Of a DNA stretch of 64,000 bases, positions 50,829 through 60,752 are shown piece after piece. The first letter of the stretch is position 1, and every line of letters begins with the position of its first letter. The position numbers were made by a program, and so were the translations under genes. This DNA is from Actinoplanes solisilvae (lineage in GTDB: Bacteria > Actinomycetota > Actinomycetes > Mycobacteriales > Micromonosporaceae). The stretch spans positions 1 through 64,000 of the forward strand of contig NZ_RJAC01000005.1 in assembly GCF_003999975.1 (NCBI RefSeq), in the 5' to 3' direction. The notes under the pieces are model-generated. The model was not told the DNA's origin. It saw only the letters and a program-made list of their open reading frames with translations, and made no database searches.

Positions 50829-51383
50829 TCAGCGGTGTTCCATCACCAGCACCGCCCACGACGGCTCGAGCGCCTCGTAGTGGTGCGGCACGTCGCCGGG
50901 GAAGGTGATGTAGTCGCCCGGCCCCAGTTCGACCGTGTCGCTGTCGGGGCCGGTGAGGATGCGCCCGGCGCCGACCACGATGTGCTCGATGCTGCCCGGG
51001 ATGTGGGCGGCGGCCTCCCGTGCCGGGCCGGGCTCGAGCTCCATCACGTAGATGTCACGCCGGGTGTGCGGCGACCCGGCGGCGAGCAGGGTGGCCACGA
51101 AGTCGGACTCGTCGGCCCGCAGCCGTGGCCCTTCCCCGGCCCGGATGACCCGCACCTGATTCTGCGGCGGTTCGACCAGGCGGCTGAACGGCACGCCCAG
51201 GGCCACCCCGAGCGACCACAGTGTCTCGATGCTGGGGTTGCCGGTGCCGGCCTCGAGCTGCGAGAGCGTCGACTTGGCCAGCCCGGCGCGGCGGGCCAGC
51301 TCGGTGAGGGAGATGCCGGACCGTTCACGTTCGCGGCGAAGGGCGGCCGCGATGGTGGCGAGCGGGGGCGCCGGCTGCTGCAT
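50829..51383 (-). CDS. XRE-cupin transcriptional regulator
   Basis: The 184-residue protein is read from ATG 51383, with CGGAGCG upstream. Residues 8-65 are an XRE helix-turn-helix: LRRERERSGISLTELARRAG followed by AKSTLSQLEAGTGNPS. Residues 100-180 form a cupin beta-barrel (SIEHIVVGAGRI, LGPGDYITFPGDVPHHYEAL). It is divergent from azlCD, with only 66 bp between. A 7-bp perfect inverted repeat covers the azlC -35 region, so it very likely controls azlCD in response to a small ligand. Confidence 0.9.
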   Translation of the reverse strand: MQQPAPPLATIAAALRRERERSGISLTELARRAGLAKSTLSQLEAGTGNPSIETLWSLGVALGVPFSRLVEPPQNQVRVIRAGEGPRLRADESDFVATLLAAGSPHTRRDIYVMELEPGPAREAAAHIPGSIEHIVVGAGRILTGPDSDTVELGPGDYITFPGDVPHHYEALEPSWAVLVMEHR

Positions 51384-51402
51384 GTTCGCTCCGTCGATCG
51401 AT

Positions 51403-51441
51403 CCGTTCGATTTGACGAACGGTAGTGGCATCGTTCATTAT
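51403..51441 (+). promoter_or_regulatory. azlCD promoter and operator
   Basis: CCGTTCG-ATTTGA-CGAACGG (51403-51422) is a perfect inverted repeat with a 6-base spacer. It contains TTGACG (51412-51417), which with CATTAT (51436-51441, 18-bp spacing) forms a promoter. Transcription would start within two bases of the azlC ATG at 51450, giving a leaderless mRNA. The repeat is the natural operator for the XRE-cupin protein. Confidence 0.7.
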
Positions 51442-51449
51442 TTCAAACC

Positions 51450-52133
51450 ATGCGTACGATACAGCGAACGCATTCAGCCGACCGCGCGCTCCTGCGCGAC
51501 GCCGCCGCCATCGCCGCGGCCATGGTGGCGATCGGCGCGTCGTTCGGGGCCATCGCCATCGCGTACGGCCTGCCGACCTGGGTGCCGTTCCTCATGTCGA
51601 CCGTCGTCTTCGCCGGGGGAGCGCAGTTCCTGGCCGTCGGCTTGATCGCGGCGGGCAACCCGATCGCCGCGGTCTTCGCGGGCCTGCTGCTCAACGCCCG
51701 GCACATCCCGTTCGGCCTCGCCGTCGGCACCACGATGGGCACCCGGTGGCGCGACCGCATCGTCGGCAGCCACCTGATGACCGACGAGGTCGTCGCGTTC
51801 ACGCTGGCCGAGAAGGACCCGGCTCGCCGCCGGCGCACCTACTGGCTGATGGGCGTAACGCTGTTCACCTCGTGGAATCTGGGCACCGCGCTCGGCGTGC
51901 TGCTCGGCGGCGCGACCGGCGACCCCGAGACGCTGGGGCTCGACGCCGCCTTCCCGGCCGGTCTGATCGCCCTGATCCTGCCCTCGCTGCGCGACCGGGC
52001 CACCCGGGTCGTCGCGCTCCTCGGGTCGGCCATCGCCGTAGCGGCCACACCCGTGCTCCCGGCCGGGCTGCCCGTCCTCTGCGCCCTGGTCGGCCTGCTC
52101 ACGCTCGTCCGGTTCAAGCGGAGGGAGGCCTGA
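51450..52133 (+). CDS. azlC: AzlC family amino-acid exporter subunit
   Basis: This 227-residue membrane protein has about seven helices and the AzlC segments GASFGAIAIAYGLP, STVVFAGGAQFLAVGLIAAG, LLLNARHIPFGLAVG and LMTDEVVAFTLAE. With AzlD it exports branched-chain or related amino acids. The stop shares a base with the azlD start. The divergent cupin regulator probably senses the substrate. Confidence 0.93.
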   Translation: MRTIQRTHSADRALLRDAAAIAAAMVAIGASFGAIAIAYGLPTWVPFLMSTVVFAGGAQFLAVGLIAAGNPIAAVFAGLLLNARHIPFGLAVGTTMGTRWRDRIVGSHLMTDEVVAFTLAEKDPARRRRTYWLMGVTLFTSWNLGTALGVLLGGATGDPETLGLDAAFPAGLIALILPSLRDRATRVVALLGSAIAVAATPVLPAGLPVLCALVGLLTLVRFKRREA

Positions 52134-52441
52134 TGCTGGTCGTCGCCATCGTCGTTCTCGGCATCGGCACCTACACGATGCGCCTCGGCGGCGTGCTGCT
52201 GCGCGAGCGCCTGGAGCTCTCGGCCGCCCTGCAGCGCCTGCTGCCGATGGCCGCCACCGCCCTGCTGGCTGCCCTCGCCGTCACGGCCACGGTCATGGCC
52301 GGCAGCGATTTCGCCGGCATCGCGCGCCCGGCCGGGGTCGCCGTGGGGGCGCTGCTGGCCTGGCGCCGCGCCCCCTTCGTGGTAGTGGTGGTGGCGGCCG
52401 CCGCGACAGCCGCCCTGCTACGCCTCGCGGGGGTGCACTGA
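52133..52441 (+). CDS. azlD: AzlD family transporter subunit
   Basis: The 102-residue protein begins at ATG 52133 in a TGATG overlap with azlC, with GGGAGG upstream. It has three or four membrane helices with the family pattern GIGTYTMRLGGVLLRERLEL near the start and LLPMAATALLAALAV in the middle. It is the small partner of AzlC. Confidence 0.9.
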   Translation: MLVVAIVVLGIGTYTMRLGGVLLRERLELSAALQRLLPMAATALLAALAVTATVMAGSDFAGIARPAGVAVGALLAWRRAPFVVVVVAAAATAALLRLAGVH

Positions 52442-52444
52442 CCG

Positions 52445-53230
52445 TCAGCGGCGAGCCAGCCAGACCGTACGGTCGGTGCGGACGCTGAGATCGTCGCGAC
52501 CGGCCAGGCCGTGTGCGACCTGGCCGAGAGCCGCCCGGTCGGCCTCGGAGAGCTGCTCGGCCAGCCCCTCGACCATGCGGTGCAGCGTGACCGCGGCATA
52601 GCGCGCGGCGGCGGCCGGCAGCGGCGCCCGCAGGTCGATGGCGAAGTGCCACTCGGTCACCCCGGTGAAGCCCGCCTGCCGGATGCGGTCGCCCCAGTTC
52701 TCGTGCATGTGCAGGCCCGCCTCGTGGCGCCGCTTGTCCGCCGCGACGTGCCCGCGGTCCTCCAGGGCCTCGTCGGGCGTGCCGGTCAGGAAGCGCGGGA
52801 ACGAGTCCAGCTCGGCGATGACCAGCAGCCCGCCCGGCCGCAGCGCGGCGAACGTCGAGGCCAGCGCCCGCGCGGGGTCGGCCATGTGGTGCATCGACGA
52901 GGCGGCCCAGACCACATCGACCGGGCCGAAGTCGGGCCACGGCTGGTCGAGGTCGGCCTCGACGGCGTCGACGCGGTCGCCCAGCCCGGCCGCCTCGGCC
53001 CGGGAGCGCAGGTGGGCCAGCATCTCGGGGGACACGTCGACCGCGGTGACCCGAGAACCGGGCAGCTCGCGGGCCAGCGCCAGCGCGCCGGTGCCGCTGC
53101 CGGCGCCCAGGTCGACGACGCGGGGGTGGGCGACGGCCTCGCGGCCGACCCAGGCGATCAACTCGTGGTGGTAGTCGTGCAGGACCTCGGCGTCCAGGTC
53201 GAGCATCTCGATCATGTGGTTGTGAGCCAT
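52445..53230 (-). CDS. Class I SAM-dependent methyltransferase
   Basis: The 261-residue protein has motif I VVDLGAGSGTGALALA, motif II VTAVDVSPEMLAHLRSRAE, the acidic-loop region VDAVEADLDQPWP, and VWAASSMHHMADPARALAST with LRPGGLLVIAELDSFPRF. The substrate is unknown; it is of the small-molecule type (PF13649/PF08241). It is divergent from a second XRE-cupin regulator, which starts 47 bp away and may control it. Confidence 0.88.
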   Translation of the reverse strand: MAHNHMIEMLDLDAEVLHDYHHELIAWVGREAVAHPRVVDLGAGSGTGALALARELPGSRVTAVDVSPEMLAHLRSRAEAAGLGDRVDAVEADLDQPWPDFGPVDVVWAASSMHHMADPARALASTFAALRPGGLLVIAELDSFPRFLTGTPDEALEDRGHVAADKRRHEAGLHMHENWGDRIRQAGFTGVTEWHFAIDLRAPLPAAAARYAAVTLHRMVEGLAEQLSEADRAALGQVAHGLAGRDDLSVRTDRTVWLARR

Positions 53231-53277
53231 GCCCCGACGCTAGCCCGGCCTTGCGCTTGAGGCATAGCATCTTGCGT

Positions 53278-53835
53278 ATGAAGCAAGACCACGATCTCGA
53301 GGCACTCGTACGGCAGAGGATTCGTGGGCTGCGGGTGGCGCGCGGCTGGTCGCTCGACGAGCTCGCCGCCCGCTCGCTGCTGAGCCCGTCGACGCTGAGC
53401 CGCATCGAGACCGGTCACCGCCGCATCGCGCTCGATCAGATGGCCGCGATCGCCCGCGCGCTGGGCAGCACGATCGACCAGCTCGTCGAGTCCGACGCCG
53501 ACGACGACGTGGTGATCCGCCCGCACAGCCACCCGGAACGGGGCATCACGACCTGGCTGCTGTCACGCGACAGCGGTCAGACCGTCGCCAAGATGCGCAT
53601 CACCCGCAAGGTGCCCGGCGAGCTGCGGGTGCACCCCGGGCGCGACTGGTTCACGGTGCTCTCCGGCACGGTCGAGCTGCGCCTGGGCGATCGTACGATC
53701 CTGGTCGGCCAGAACGAGGCGGCCGAGTTCTCCACGATGGTGCCGCACGCGTTCGGCGCGCACGGGGGCCCGGCCGAGGTGCTGTGCATCCTCGATCACG
53801 AGGGTGGACGCAGCCACCTGGGCCCGGAGAGCTGA
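53278..53835 (+). CDS. XRE-cupin transcriptional regulator
   Basis: This is a 185-residue protein read from ATG 53278. It has an XRE domain (RIRGLRVARGWSLDELAARS, then SPSTLSRIETGHRRIAL) and a cupin barrel (ELRVHPGRDWFTVLSGTVEL, LVGQNEAAEFSTMVPHAFG). TAGCAT at 53265-53270 would put the transcription start at about the ATG, so the mRNA may be leaderless. It resembles the regulator at 50829 in layout only. Its likely target is the divergent methyltransferase. Confidence 0.9.
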   Translation: MKQDHDLEALVRQRIRGLRVARGWSLDELAARSLLSPSTLSRIETGHRRIALDQMAAIARALGSTIDQLVESDADDDVVIRPHSHPERGITTWLLSRDSGQTVAKMRITRKVPGELRVHPGRDWFTVLSGTVELRLGDRTILVGQNEAAEFSTMVPHAFGAHGGPAEVLCILDHEGGRSHLGPES

Positions 53836-53839
53836 GCTC

Positions 53840-54463
53840 TCAGATTTTCTGGCCGAGCTCGACCTTCGGCTTCGGCACCCGCATGCGGCGGAAGGTGAGA
53901 CCGCGCATCACGCCGTAGATCTGCAGCGAGCCGAGGCGCTGCTCGGTCTTGGGGTAGCGCTCCTTGACCAGGCGCTTGACCTTGCGGGCGATGAGCACGC
54001 TGTCGACCACCACGCCGACCGCGAGGACCAGCCAGAGCAGGTTGCTGGCGAGCTGCACGGCCGGGATGCGCACGGTCGAGCCGATCAGCACGATCAGGGC
54101 GCCGCCGAAGAACCAGGTGCCCACGGTGCGGCGGCTGTCGACGATGTCGCGCACCAGGCCCCGCTCGGCGCCGCGGTCACGGGCCAGCAGGTAGCGCTCG
54201 TCGCCGGCCTTCATGCCCGCGGAGGCCTCGGCGCGTTCCTGCCGCTGACGCTCGCGCATCTGCTTCATGTGCTCGCGGCGGTTGGCCGGGGCGGGCTCGG
54301 TGCCGACCTTGCGGCCGGTGTTCGAGCGCTTCGGCGTGGTCACGCCGAGCTCCCGCTTGCTCGGGGTGTAGCCCTTGGGGCGCGGCTCGGCCGACGTCAC
54401 CTCCTCCTCGAGGACCTCGGGAGTGGCGTCGTCGGTCTTGCTGCGGCGAAAAAGCGAGGGCAC
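53840..54463 (-). CDS. DUF3043 membrane protein
   Basis: The 207-residue protein has a charged cytoplasmic N-terminus of about 110 residues (KGYTPSKRELGVTTPKRSN, then MKQMRERQRQERAEA). Two membrane helices follow (about 114-133 and 139-157), then a basic C-terminal tail. This is the DUF3043 family (Rv2206 in M. tuberculosis), conserved in actinobacteria next to nadA or the glycerate kinase and HesB genes. Role unknown. Confidence 0.9.
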   Translation of the reverse strand: MPSLFRRSKTDDATPEVLEEEVTSAEPRPKGYTPSKRELGVTTPKRSNTGRKVGTEPAPANRREHMKQMRERQRQERAEASAGMKAGDERYLLARDRGAERGLVRDIVDSRRTVGTWFFGGALIVLIGSTVRIPAVQLASNLLWLVLAVGVVVDSVLIARKVKRLVKERYPKTEQRLGSLQIYGVMRGLTFRRMRVPKPKVELGQKI

Positions 54464-54480
54464 CCCAGAAGAGTAGCCAA

Positions 54481-54509
54481 GCGGCGCGATGTCTATGACA
54501 CCGCGCCGC
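54481..54509. terminator. Hairpin between murA and the DUF3043 gene
   Basis: GCGGCGCG (54481-54488) and CGCGCCGC (54502-54509) form a GC-rich stem extended inward by TGTC and GACA. It lies 57 bp beyond the murA stop on the minus strand. No clear run of T follows, so termination efficiency is uncertain. Confidence 0.45.
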
Positions 54510-54565
54510 TGATAGTGATGAAAAGGAAAGGGTTCCGACGGTTTTACATCGGTTTTCCGCTGCGG

Positions 54566-55924
54566 CTAGCCCAGCCGCTCGACGTGGGCGCCCAGGGCGG
54601 CCAGCTTGCCCTCGAAGTCCTCATAGCCGCGGTTGATCAGGTCGACGCCGTAGACCCGCGAGGTGCCCTCGGCCGCGAGCGCCGCGATCAGGTGGGCGAA
54701 ACCGGCCCGCAGGTCGGGGATGACCAGGTCGGCCGCGTGCAGCTTGGACGGGCCGGCGATCACCGCGGAGTGCATGAAGTTGCGGCGGCCGAACCGGCAC
54801 GGCGTGCCACCGAGGCAGTCCCGGTAGACCTGGATGGTGGCGCCCATCTGGTTGAGCGCGTCGGTGTAGCCGAGCCGCTGCTCGTACACGGTCTCGTGCA
54901 TGATCGACAGCCCGCGGGCCTGGGTCAGCGCGACCACCAGCGGCTGCTGCCAGTCGGTCATGAAGCCCGGGTGCACGTCGGTCTCGAGCGCGACCGCCTG
55001 CAGCTCGTGGCCGGGGTGCCAGAACTTGATGCCGCCCTCGGCCGCGGTCACGCCCGGGCGGGCCACCCGCTCGTCGGTGATCTCGCACTCGCCGCCGATC
55101 GACCGGAAGACGTTCAGGAACGTCATCATGTCGGCCTGGCGGGCGCCGAGCACCTCGATCTCGCCCTTGGTCGCCAGCGCGGCGGCGGCCCAGCTCGCGG
55201 CCTCGATCCGGTCGGGGATCGGGCGGTGCTTGTAGCCGTGCAGCCTCGGCACGCCGTGCACCTCGATGACCCGGTCGGTGTGCACCGTGATGATCGCGCC
55301 CATCTTCTGCAGGACGCAGATGAGGTCCATGATCTCGGGCTCGATGGCCGCGTTGCGCAGCTCGGTGACGCCCTCGGCACGGACGGCCGTGAGCAGCACC
55401 TGCTCGGTCGCGCCGACGCTCGGGTAGGGCAGTTCGAGCTTGGCGCCCCGCAGGCCGGTGGGCGCGCTCAGGTGCATGCCCTCGGGGGTCTTCTCGACGA
55501 CCGCGCCGAACTCGCGCAGCGCCTGGATGTGGAAGTCGATCGGGCGCGGGCCGATGTGGCAGCCGCCGAGGTCCGGGATGAACGCGTGCCCGAGACGGTG
55601 CAGCAACGGGCCGCAGAGCAGGATCGGGATGCGGCTGGAGCCGGCGTGCACGTTGATCTCGTCGGTGCTGGCGCTCTCGACGTTGGTCGGGTCCATGACG
55701 ATCTCGCCGTCGTCGGCCCCGTCGCTGACCTTGACGCCGTGCAGCTCGAGCAGGCCGCGGACCACCTCGACGTCGCGGATGCGCGGCACGTCGTACAGAT
55801 GGCTCGGTGACTCGCCCAGCAGGGCGGCCACCATCGCCTTCGAGACGAGGTTCTTGGCGCCACGGACCCGGATCTGTCCCTGCAACGGCGCTCCGCCGTG
55901 CACGACCAGGACATCGTCGGTCAA
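54566..55924 (-). CDS. murA: UDP-N-acetylglucosamine 1-carboxyvinyltransferase
   Basis: The 452-residue enzyme makes the first committed step of peptidoglycan synthesis, adding enolpyruvate to UDP-GlcNAc. I chose TTG 55924, preceded by GGAGG at good distance; the frame to 56053 lacks a ribosome site. The protein starts TDDVLVVHGGAPLQGQIRVR, and the catalytic cysteine is Cys122 in LGGCHIGPRPIDFHI, the fosfomycin target. IPDRIEAASWAAAALAT and PDLRAGFAHLIAALAAEGTS are further family segments. It is slightly longer than usual. Confidence 0.93.
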   Translation of the reverse strand: MTDDVLVVHGGAPLQGQIRVRGAKNLVSKAMVAALLGESPSHLYDVPRIRDVEVVRGLLELHGVKVSDGADDGEIVMDPTNVESASTDEINVHAGSSRIPILLCGPLLHRLGHAFIPDLGGCHIGPRPIDFHIQALREFGAVVEKTPEGMHLSAPTGLRGAKLELPYPSVGATEQVLLTAVRAEGVTELRNAAIEPEIMDLICVLQKMGAIITVHTDRVIEVHGVPRLHGYKHRPIPDRIEAASWAAAALATKGEIEVLGARQADMMTFLNVFRSIGGECEITDERVARPGVTAAEGGIKFWHPGHELQAVALETDVHPGFMTDWQQPLVVALTQARGLSIMHETVYEQRLGYTDALNQMGATIQVYRDCLGGTPCRFGRRNFMHSAVIAGPSKLHAADLVIPDLRAGFAHLIAALAAEGTSRVYGVDLINRGYEDFEGKLAALGAHVERLG

Positions 55925-56173
55925 CGTAACCTCCAGCCGGCGGGCGTCAGGGGCGCCCGGATTGAATCGAGGGGCAGCGAGCGGGCGGGGGTACCCGTTC
56001 GGCAACCGGGTGAGCATAGCGCTGAGTGACAAGAAGGCCAGCCAGGACGACACCCGAATGTCGTGAAAGGACCAAACTTAAGTCAGATTTGCGATCCGAT
56101 CCGGGCCGTTGACATGCATCGATGCAGGTGGCGGCCCGGAGTGCGCAGAGCGGATCTTGGCAACTACTTTAAG
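55925..56173. other. Intergenic region nadA-murA with several short palindromes
   Basis: No CDS is supported in these 249 bp. They hold CGACA-N6-TGTCG near 56047, a perfect ACTTAAGT at 56076-56083 with a related ACTTTAAGT at the nadA end, TTGACA at 56109-56114 and TGCATCGATGCA at 56115-56126. These may be operators for murA, but no promoter with two good boxes could be assigned. Confidence 0.4.
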
Positions 56174-57394
56174 TTACGGCAGGGCCAGCATCTGGTTGAG
56201 AGCGACCCGCGCGTACTTCGCCGTTTCGTCGTCCACGGTGATCACGTTGGGTACGCGGCCGGCCACCAGTTCCTCGAGCGTCCACACCAGGTGCGGCAGG
56301 TCGATGCGGTTCATCGTGGAGCAGTAGCAGACCGTCTTGTCGAGGAACATGATCTGCTTGTCGGGGTGGGCCAGCGCCATGCGGCGTACGAGATTCAGCT
56401 CTGTTCCGACCGCCCAGGCCGACCCGGCCGGCGCCGCGTCGAGTGCCCGGATGATGTATTCCGTGGAGCCCACGTAGTCGGCGGCCTGCACGACCTCGTG
56501 CTTGCACTCGGGGTGGACCAGCACGTTGACCCCGGGGACGCGCTCGCGTACGTCGTTGACGCTGTCGAGCGTGAACCGGCCGTGCACCGAGCAGTGGCCC
56601 CGCCACAGGATCATGCGGGCGTCGCGGAGCTGCTCGTCGGTGAGCCCGCCCTTGGGCTTGTGCGGGTCGTAGAGCACGCAGTCGTCGAGGTCGAAGCCCA
56701 TCTCGAGCACCGCGGTGTTGCGGCCGAGGTGCTGGTCGGGCAGGAAGAACACCTTGCTGCCGTGCTCGAACGACCAGTCGAGGGCGCGCTTGGCGTTCGA
56801 CGACGTGCAGACGACGCCCTCGTTGCGGCCGACGAAGCCCTTGATGTCGGCTGACGAGTTCATGTAGGTCACCGGGACGATGTCATTCCGACGGTTTTCA
56901 TTCTGGGGTTTTCCGCCGCGGTCAGGTCCAGTGATGCCGAGGTCTTGGAAGTGCTCCCAGGCGGTCTCGACCTGGCCGAGCACGGCCATGTCGGCCATCG
57001 AGCAGCCGGCCGCCAGATCGGGCAGGATCACGCGCTGCTCGGGAGTCGTCAGGATGTCGGCGCTCTCGGCCATGAAGTGCACGCCGCAGAACACGATGAA
57101 CTCGGCGTCGGGGCGGGCCGCGGCCTGCTGGGCGAGCTTGAACGAGTCGCCGGTGACGTCGGCGAACTGGATGACCTCGTCGCGTTGATAGTGGTGACCG
57201 AGCACGAAGACCCGGTCGCCGAGCGCGGCCTTCGCGGCCGTCGCGCGGGCCACCAGGCCGGGGTCGCTGGGCGCGGGCAGGTCACCGGGGCAGTCGACGC
57301 CACGCTCGGAGGCAGGATCGCTGCCCCGGCCGAGCAGGAGCAGGGCGGTCGCGGTGTTCGAGGGTTCGGTCCAGGTCGACGTCACGCGAGCCAT
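56174..57394 (-). CDS. nadA: Quinolinate synthase
   Basis: This 406-residue iron-sulfur enzyme condenses iminoaspartate with dihydroxyacetone phosphate in NAD synthesis. It is read from ATG 57394 (MARVTSTWTEP); the frame upstream to 57877 is opposite the glycerate kinase gene. Motifs are FVLGHHYQRDEVIQFADVTG, Cys103 in VFCGVHFMAESADIL, CKHEV and CYCSTMNRIDL for the cluster ligands. nadB and nadC are not in the window. Confidence 0.95.
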   Translation of the reverse strand: MARVTSTWTEPSNTATALLLLGRGSDPASERGVDCPGDLPAPSDPGLVARATAAKAALGDRVFVLGHHYQRDEVIQFADVTGDSFKLAQQAAARPDAEFIVFCGVHFMAESADILTTPEQRVILPDLAAGCSMADMAVLGQVETAWEHFQDLGITGPDRGGKPQNENRRNDIVPVTYMNSSADIKGFVGRNEGVVCTSSNAKRALDWSFEHGSKVFFLPDQHLGRNTAVLEMGFDLDDCVLYDPHKPKGGLTDEQLRDARMILWRGHCSVHGRFTLDSVNDVRERVPGVNVLVHPECKHEVVQAADYVGSTEYIIRALDAAPAGSAWAVGTELNLVRRMALAHPDKQIMFLDKTVCYCSTMNRIDLPHLVWTLEELVAGRVPNVITVDDETAKYARVALNQMLALP

Positions 57395-57455
57395 CGTCGC
57401 ACAGGGGTGGGACAGGGATCGTCGTCGACAGCAGTGGGCTGCCACACTCGTACGC

Positions 57456-58565
57456 GTGCGCGTATTGATCTGTCCCGACAAGTTCGCCGGCACGCTGTCG
57501 GCCCCCGAGGTCGCCGAGGCGATCGTGGCCGGCTGGTCGAAGCCCGGCGACGACCTGGTGCGGCGGCCGCTCTCCGACGGTGGGCCCGGCTTCATCGAAG
57601 TGCTGGCCGGGGCGCTGGGCGGGCGGCGCGTGCCGGTGCCGACCGTCGACCCGCTCGGCCGGCCGGTCGAGGGCGAGATCCTGCTCTCCGGCGCCACGGC
57701 GTATGTCGAGAGCGCCCTGGCCTGCGGCCTGCACCTGCTCAGCCCGGACGAGCGGGATCCCAACAGCGCCAGTTCGTACGGTCTGGGGCTGTTGCTCCTG
57801 GCGGCGGTCGAAGCCGGCGCGAGCGAGATCGTGATCGGGCTGGGCGGCTCGGCGGTCAACGACGCCGGGGCGGGCATGCTGGCCGCGCTCGGTGCCCCGC
57901 CGGTCGACGTGGCTGGTTATGCCCTGCCCTACGGCGGCGCCTACCTGAACGCGGCCGCGGCGCTCGGCGGCGTCCCGCGCCTGCGCGATGTGAGCCTGGT
58001 GGCCGCGACAGACGTGGACAACCCGCTGACCGGCCTGCAGGGGGCGAGCAACGTCTTCGGTCCGCAGAAGGGCGCGAGCCGCGAGGACGTCTATCGCCTC
58101 GACGCCGCCCTCGAGCAGTTCGCCGACGTACTGGAGAAGGCCTTTGACGTCTCCGACCTGAAGAACACCCCCGGTGGGGGAGCGGCGGGCGGCATCGGGG
58201 CGGCCCTGATCGCCCTCGGCGGGCGCGTGGTGTCGGGAATCGGGCTGGTCAGCACGGCGATCGGGCTCGACCGCGAGTTCGACGCGGCCGACCTGGTGAT
58301 CACGGGAGAGGGATCTTTCGACCACCAGTCGCTGCGCGGCAAGGTCGTCGCCGGCATCGCCGGCGCGGCCCGCGACCGCGGTTTGCCCTGCATCGTCGTC
58401 GCCGGTCGTAACGAGACGGGTTACCGAGAGGCGGCTGCGGCTGGTGTGACGGAAACTTATTCCCTCACCGAGCACTTCGGCAGCACCGAAACGGCGATGA
58501 AAGAACCTGCTCGCGGGCTACGTGAGCTGGCCTCGCGCATCTCCGAGCAGTGGAGCCGCGTTTAG
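57456..58565 (+). CDS. Glycerate kinase (GarK type)
   Basis: The 369-residue protein is read from GTG 57456 (MRVLICPDKFAGTLSAPEVA). Family segments of the two-domain glycerate 2-kinase are RPLSDGGPGFIEVL, IVIGLGGSAVNDAGAGMLAA, NVFGPQKGAS and DLVITGEGSFDHQSLRGK. It phosphorylates glycerate with ATP. Divergent from nadA; matches Rv2205c by position in the conserved gene order. Confidence 0.92.
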   Translation: MRVLICPDKFAGTLSAPEVAEAIVAGWSKPGDDLVRRPLSDGGPGFIEVLAGALGGRRVPVPTVDPLGRPVEGEILLSGATAYVESALACGLHLLSPDERDPNSASSYGLGLLLLAAVEAGASEIVIGLGGSAVNDAGAGMLAALGAPPVDVAGYALPYGGAYLNAAAALGGVPRLRDVSLVAATDVDNPLTGLQGASNVFGPQKGASREDVYRLDAALEQFADVLEKAFDVSDLKNTPGGGAAGGIGAALIALGGRVVSGIGLVSTAIGLDREFDAADLVITGEGSFDHQSLRGKVVAGIAGAARDRGLPCIVVAGRNETGYREAAAAGVTETYSLTEHFGSTETAMKEPARGLRELASRISEQWSRV

Positions 58566-58694
58566 TCCGGTCCAGGGCAGCGGGCGGGGATGGTTGGACG
58601 GCGGTGAAGTAAGCCACCCCGATTGGGAATCATGGGGAATAGGGCTAGCGTTGGCCTGTACGGCATCAGTCCGCACCTGGCAGGGAGATACCTA

Positions 58695-59063
58695 GTGACC
58701 ACTGAAGCGCACACCGAGTCGGTCGAGGCCACCGCCCCGTCCGGCGTCATCCTCACCGACGTCGCCGCGGTTAAGGTCAAGGCCCTGATCGAGCAGGAAG
58801 GGCGCGACGACCTGCGCCTGCGCATCGCCGTTCAGCCCGGCGGCTGCTCCGGCCTGCGCTACCAGCTCTTCTTCGACGAGCGCTCGCTCGACGGTGACGT
58901 CGTCAGCGACTTCGGCGGGGTCGAGGTCGTCGTCGACCGCATGAGCTCGCCCTACCTGGCCGGCGCCACGATCGACTTCGCGGACCGCATCGACGCCCAG
59001 GGCTTCACGATCGACAACCCGAACGCGCAGAACTCCTGCGCCTGCGGCGACTCGTTCCACTGA
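58695..59063 (+). CDS. erpA: HesB/ErpA-type iron-sulfur cluster assembly protein
   Basis: This is a 122-residue A-type carrier read from GTG 58695, with CAGGGAG upstream; the frame to 58623 is longer but without support. The three cluster cysteines are present: GGCSGLRYQLFFDE and the C-terminal SCACGDSFH. It delivers Fe-S clusters to apo-enzymes; candidate clients here are LipA and NadA. It matches Rv2204c by position. A strong terminator follows. Confidence 0.92.
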   Translation: MTTEAHTESVEATAPSGVILTDVAAVKVKALIEQEGRDDLRLRIAVQPGGCSGLRYQLFFDERSLDGDVVSDFGGVEVVVDRMSSPYLAGATIDFADRIDAQGFTIDNPNAQNSCACGDSFH

Positions 59064-59090
59064 TTGCCCTCGCGTAAGACGCAACGCCCA

Positions 59091-60162
<1,072 letters not shown>

Positions 60163-60216
60163 GTTAAAGAACATGAGCCTGCCCCGCGGCGGAAAACCGA
60201 AAGGAACCAAATCGGG

Positions 60217-60717
60217 ATGTTGGCCGTCTTCGCCGGGCTCCCCGGTGTAGGGAAGAGCACGCTCGCCGCGCGGGTCGCGAAAGAACTGCCGGCGTGCGTG
60301 CTCGCGGTCGACACCGTCGACTTCGCGCTGCAGCGCTACGAGGTCACCGAGCCAAGACCGGGCTTCGCCGCGTACGGGGCGGTGGCCGCCCTCGCCGAGG
60401 TGCAGCTCGACATGGGCCACCACGTGATCATCGACGCGGTGAGCCCGGTGAAGGCGGCCCGCCTGCTGTGGGTCGAGGCCGCCGAACGGGCCGGTGTGCC
60501 GCTGAGGGTCGTCGAAGTGGTTGTCGGCGACGACGCTGAGCACCGCCGCCGCGTCGAGAAGCGCTACGAGTCCCGCGATCACGACGGGGTGCCCGACTGG
60601 GTCCGCGTCCTGGAACGTCAGGCCGAATACGAGCCCTATCTGGGCCCGCGCCTGGTCGTCGATACGTTCCTGGCCCGCGACCCCGTCGAGGCTGTGGTGG
60701 AGTACCTCAGCCTTTAG
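60217..60717 (+). CDS. P-loop kinase-like protein
   Basis: This is a 166-residue protein read from ATG 60217, with GGAAAACCGAAAGG upstream. It has the P-loop FAGLPGVGKSTLAARVA, then VDTVDFAL and HVIIDAVSPVKAARLLWVEA, and a lid-like HRRRVEKRYESRDHDG. This is the AAA_33 small-molecule kinase pattern (like chloramphenicol 3-O-phosphotransferase or zeta toxin relatives). The substrate is unknown. Confidence 0.85.
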   Translation: MLAVFAGLPGVGKSTLAARVAKELPACVLAVDTVDFALQRYEVTEPRPGFAAYGAVAALAEVQLDMGHHVIIDAVSPVKAARLLWVEAAERAGVPLRVVEVVVGDDAEHRRRVEKRYESRDHDGVPDWVRVLERQAEYEPYLGPRLVVDTFLARDPVEAVVEYLSL

Positions 60718-60752
60718 TCCGGTTCAGGGGCGGTGGCCGGGGTTGGACCGGC

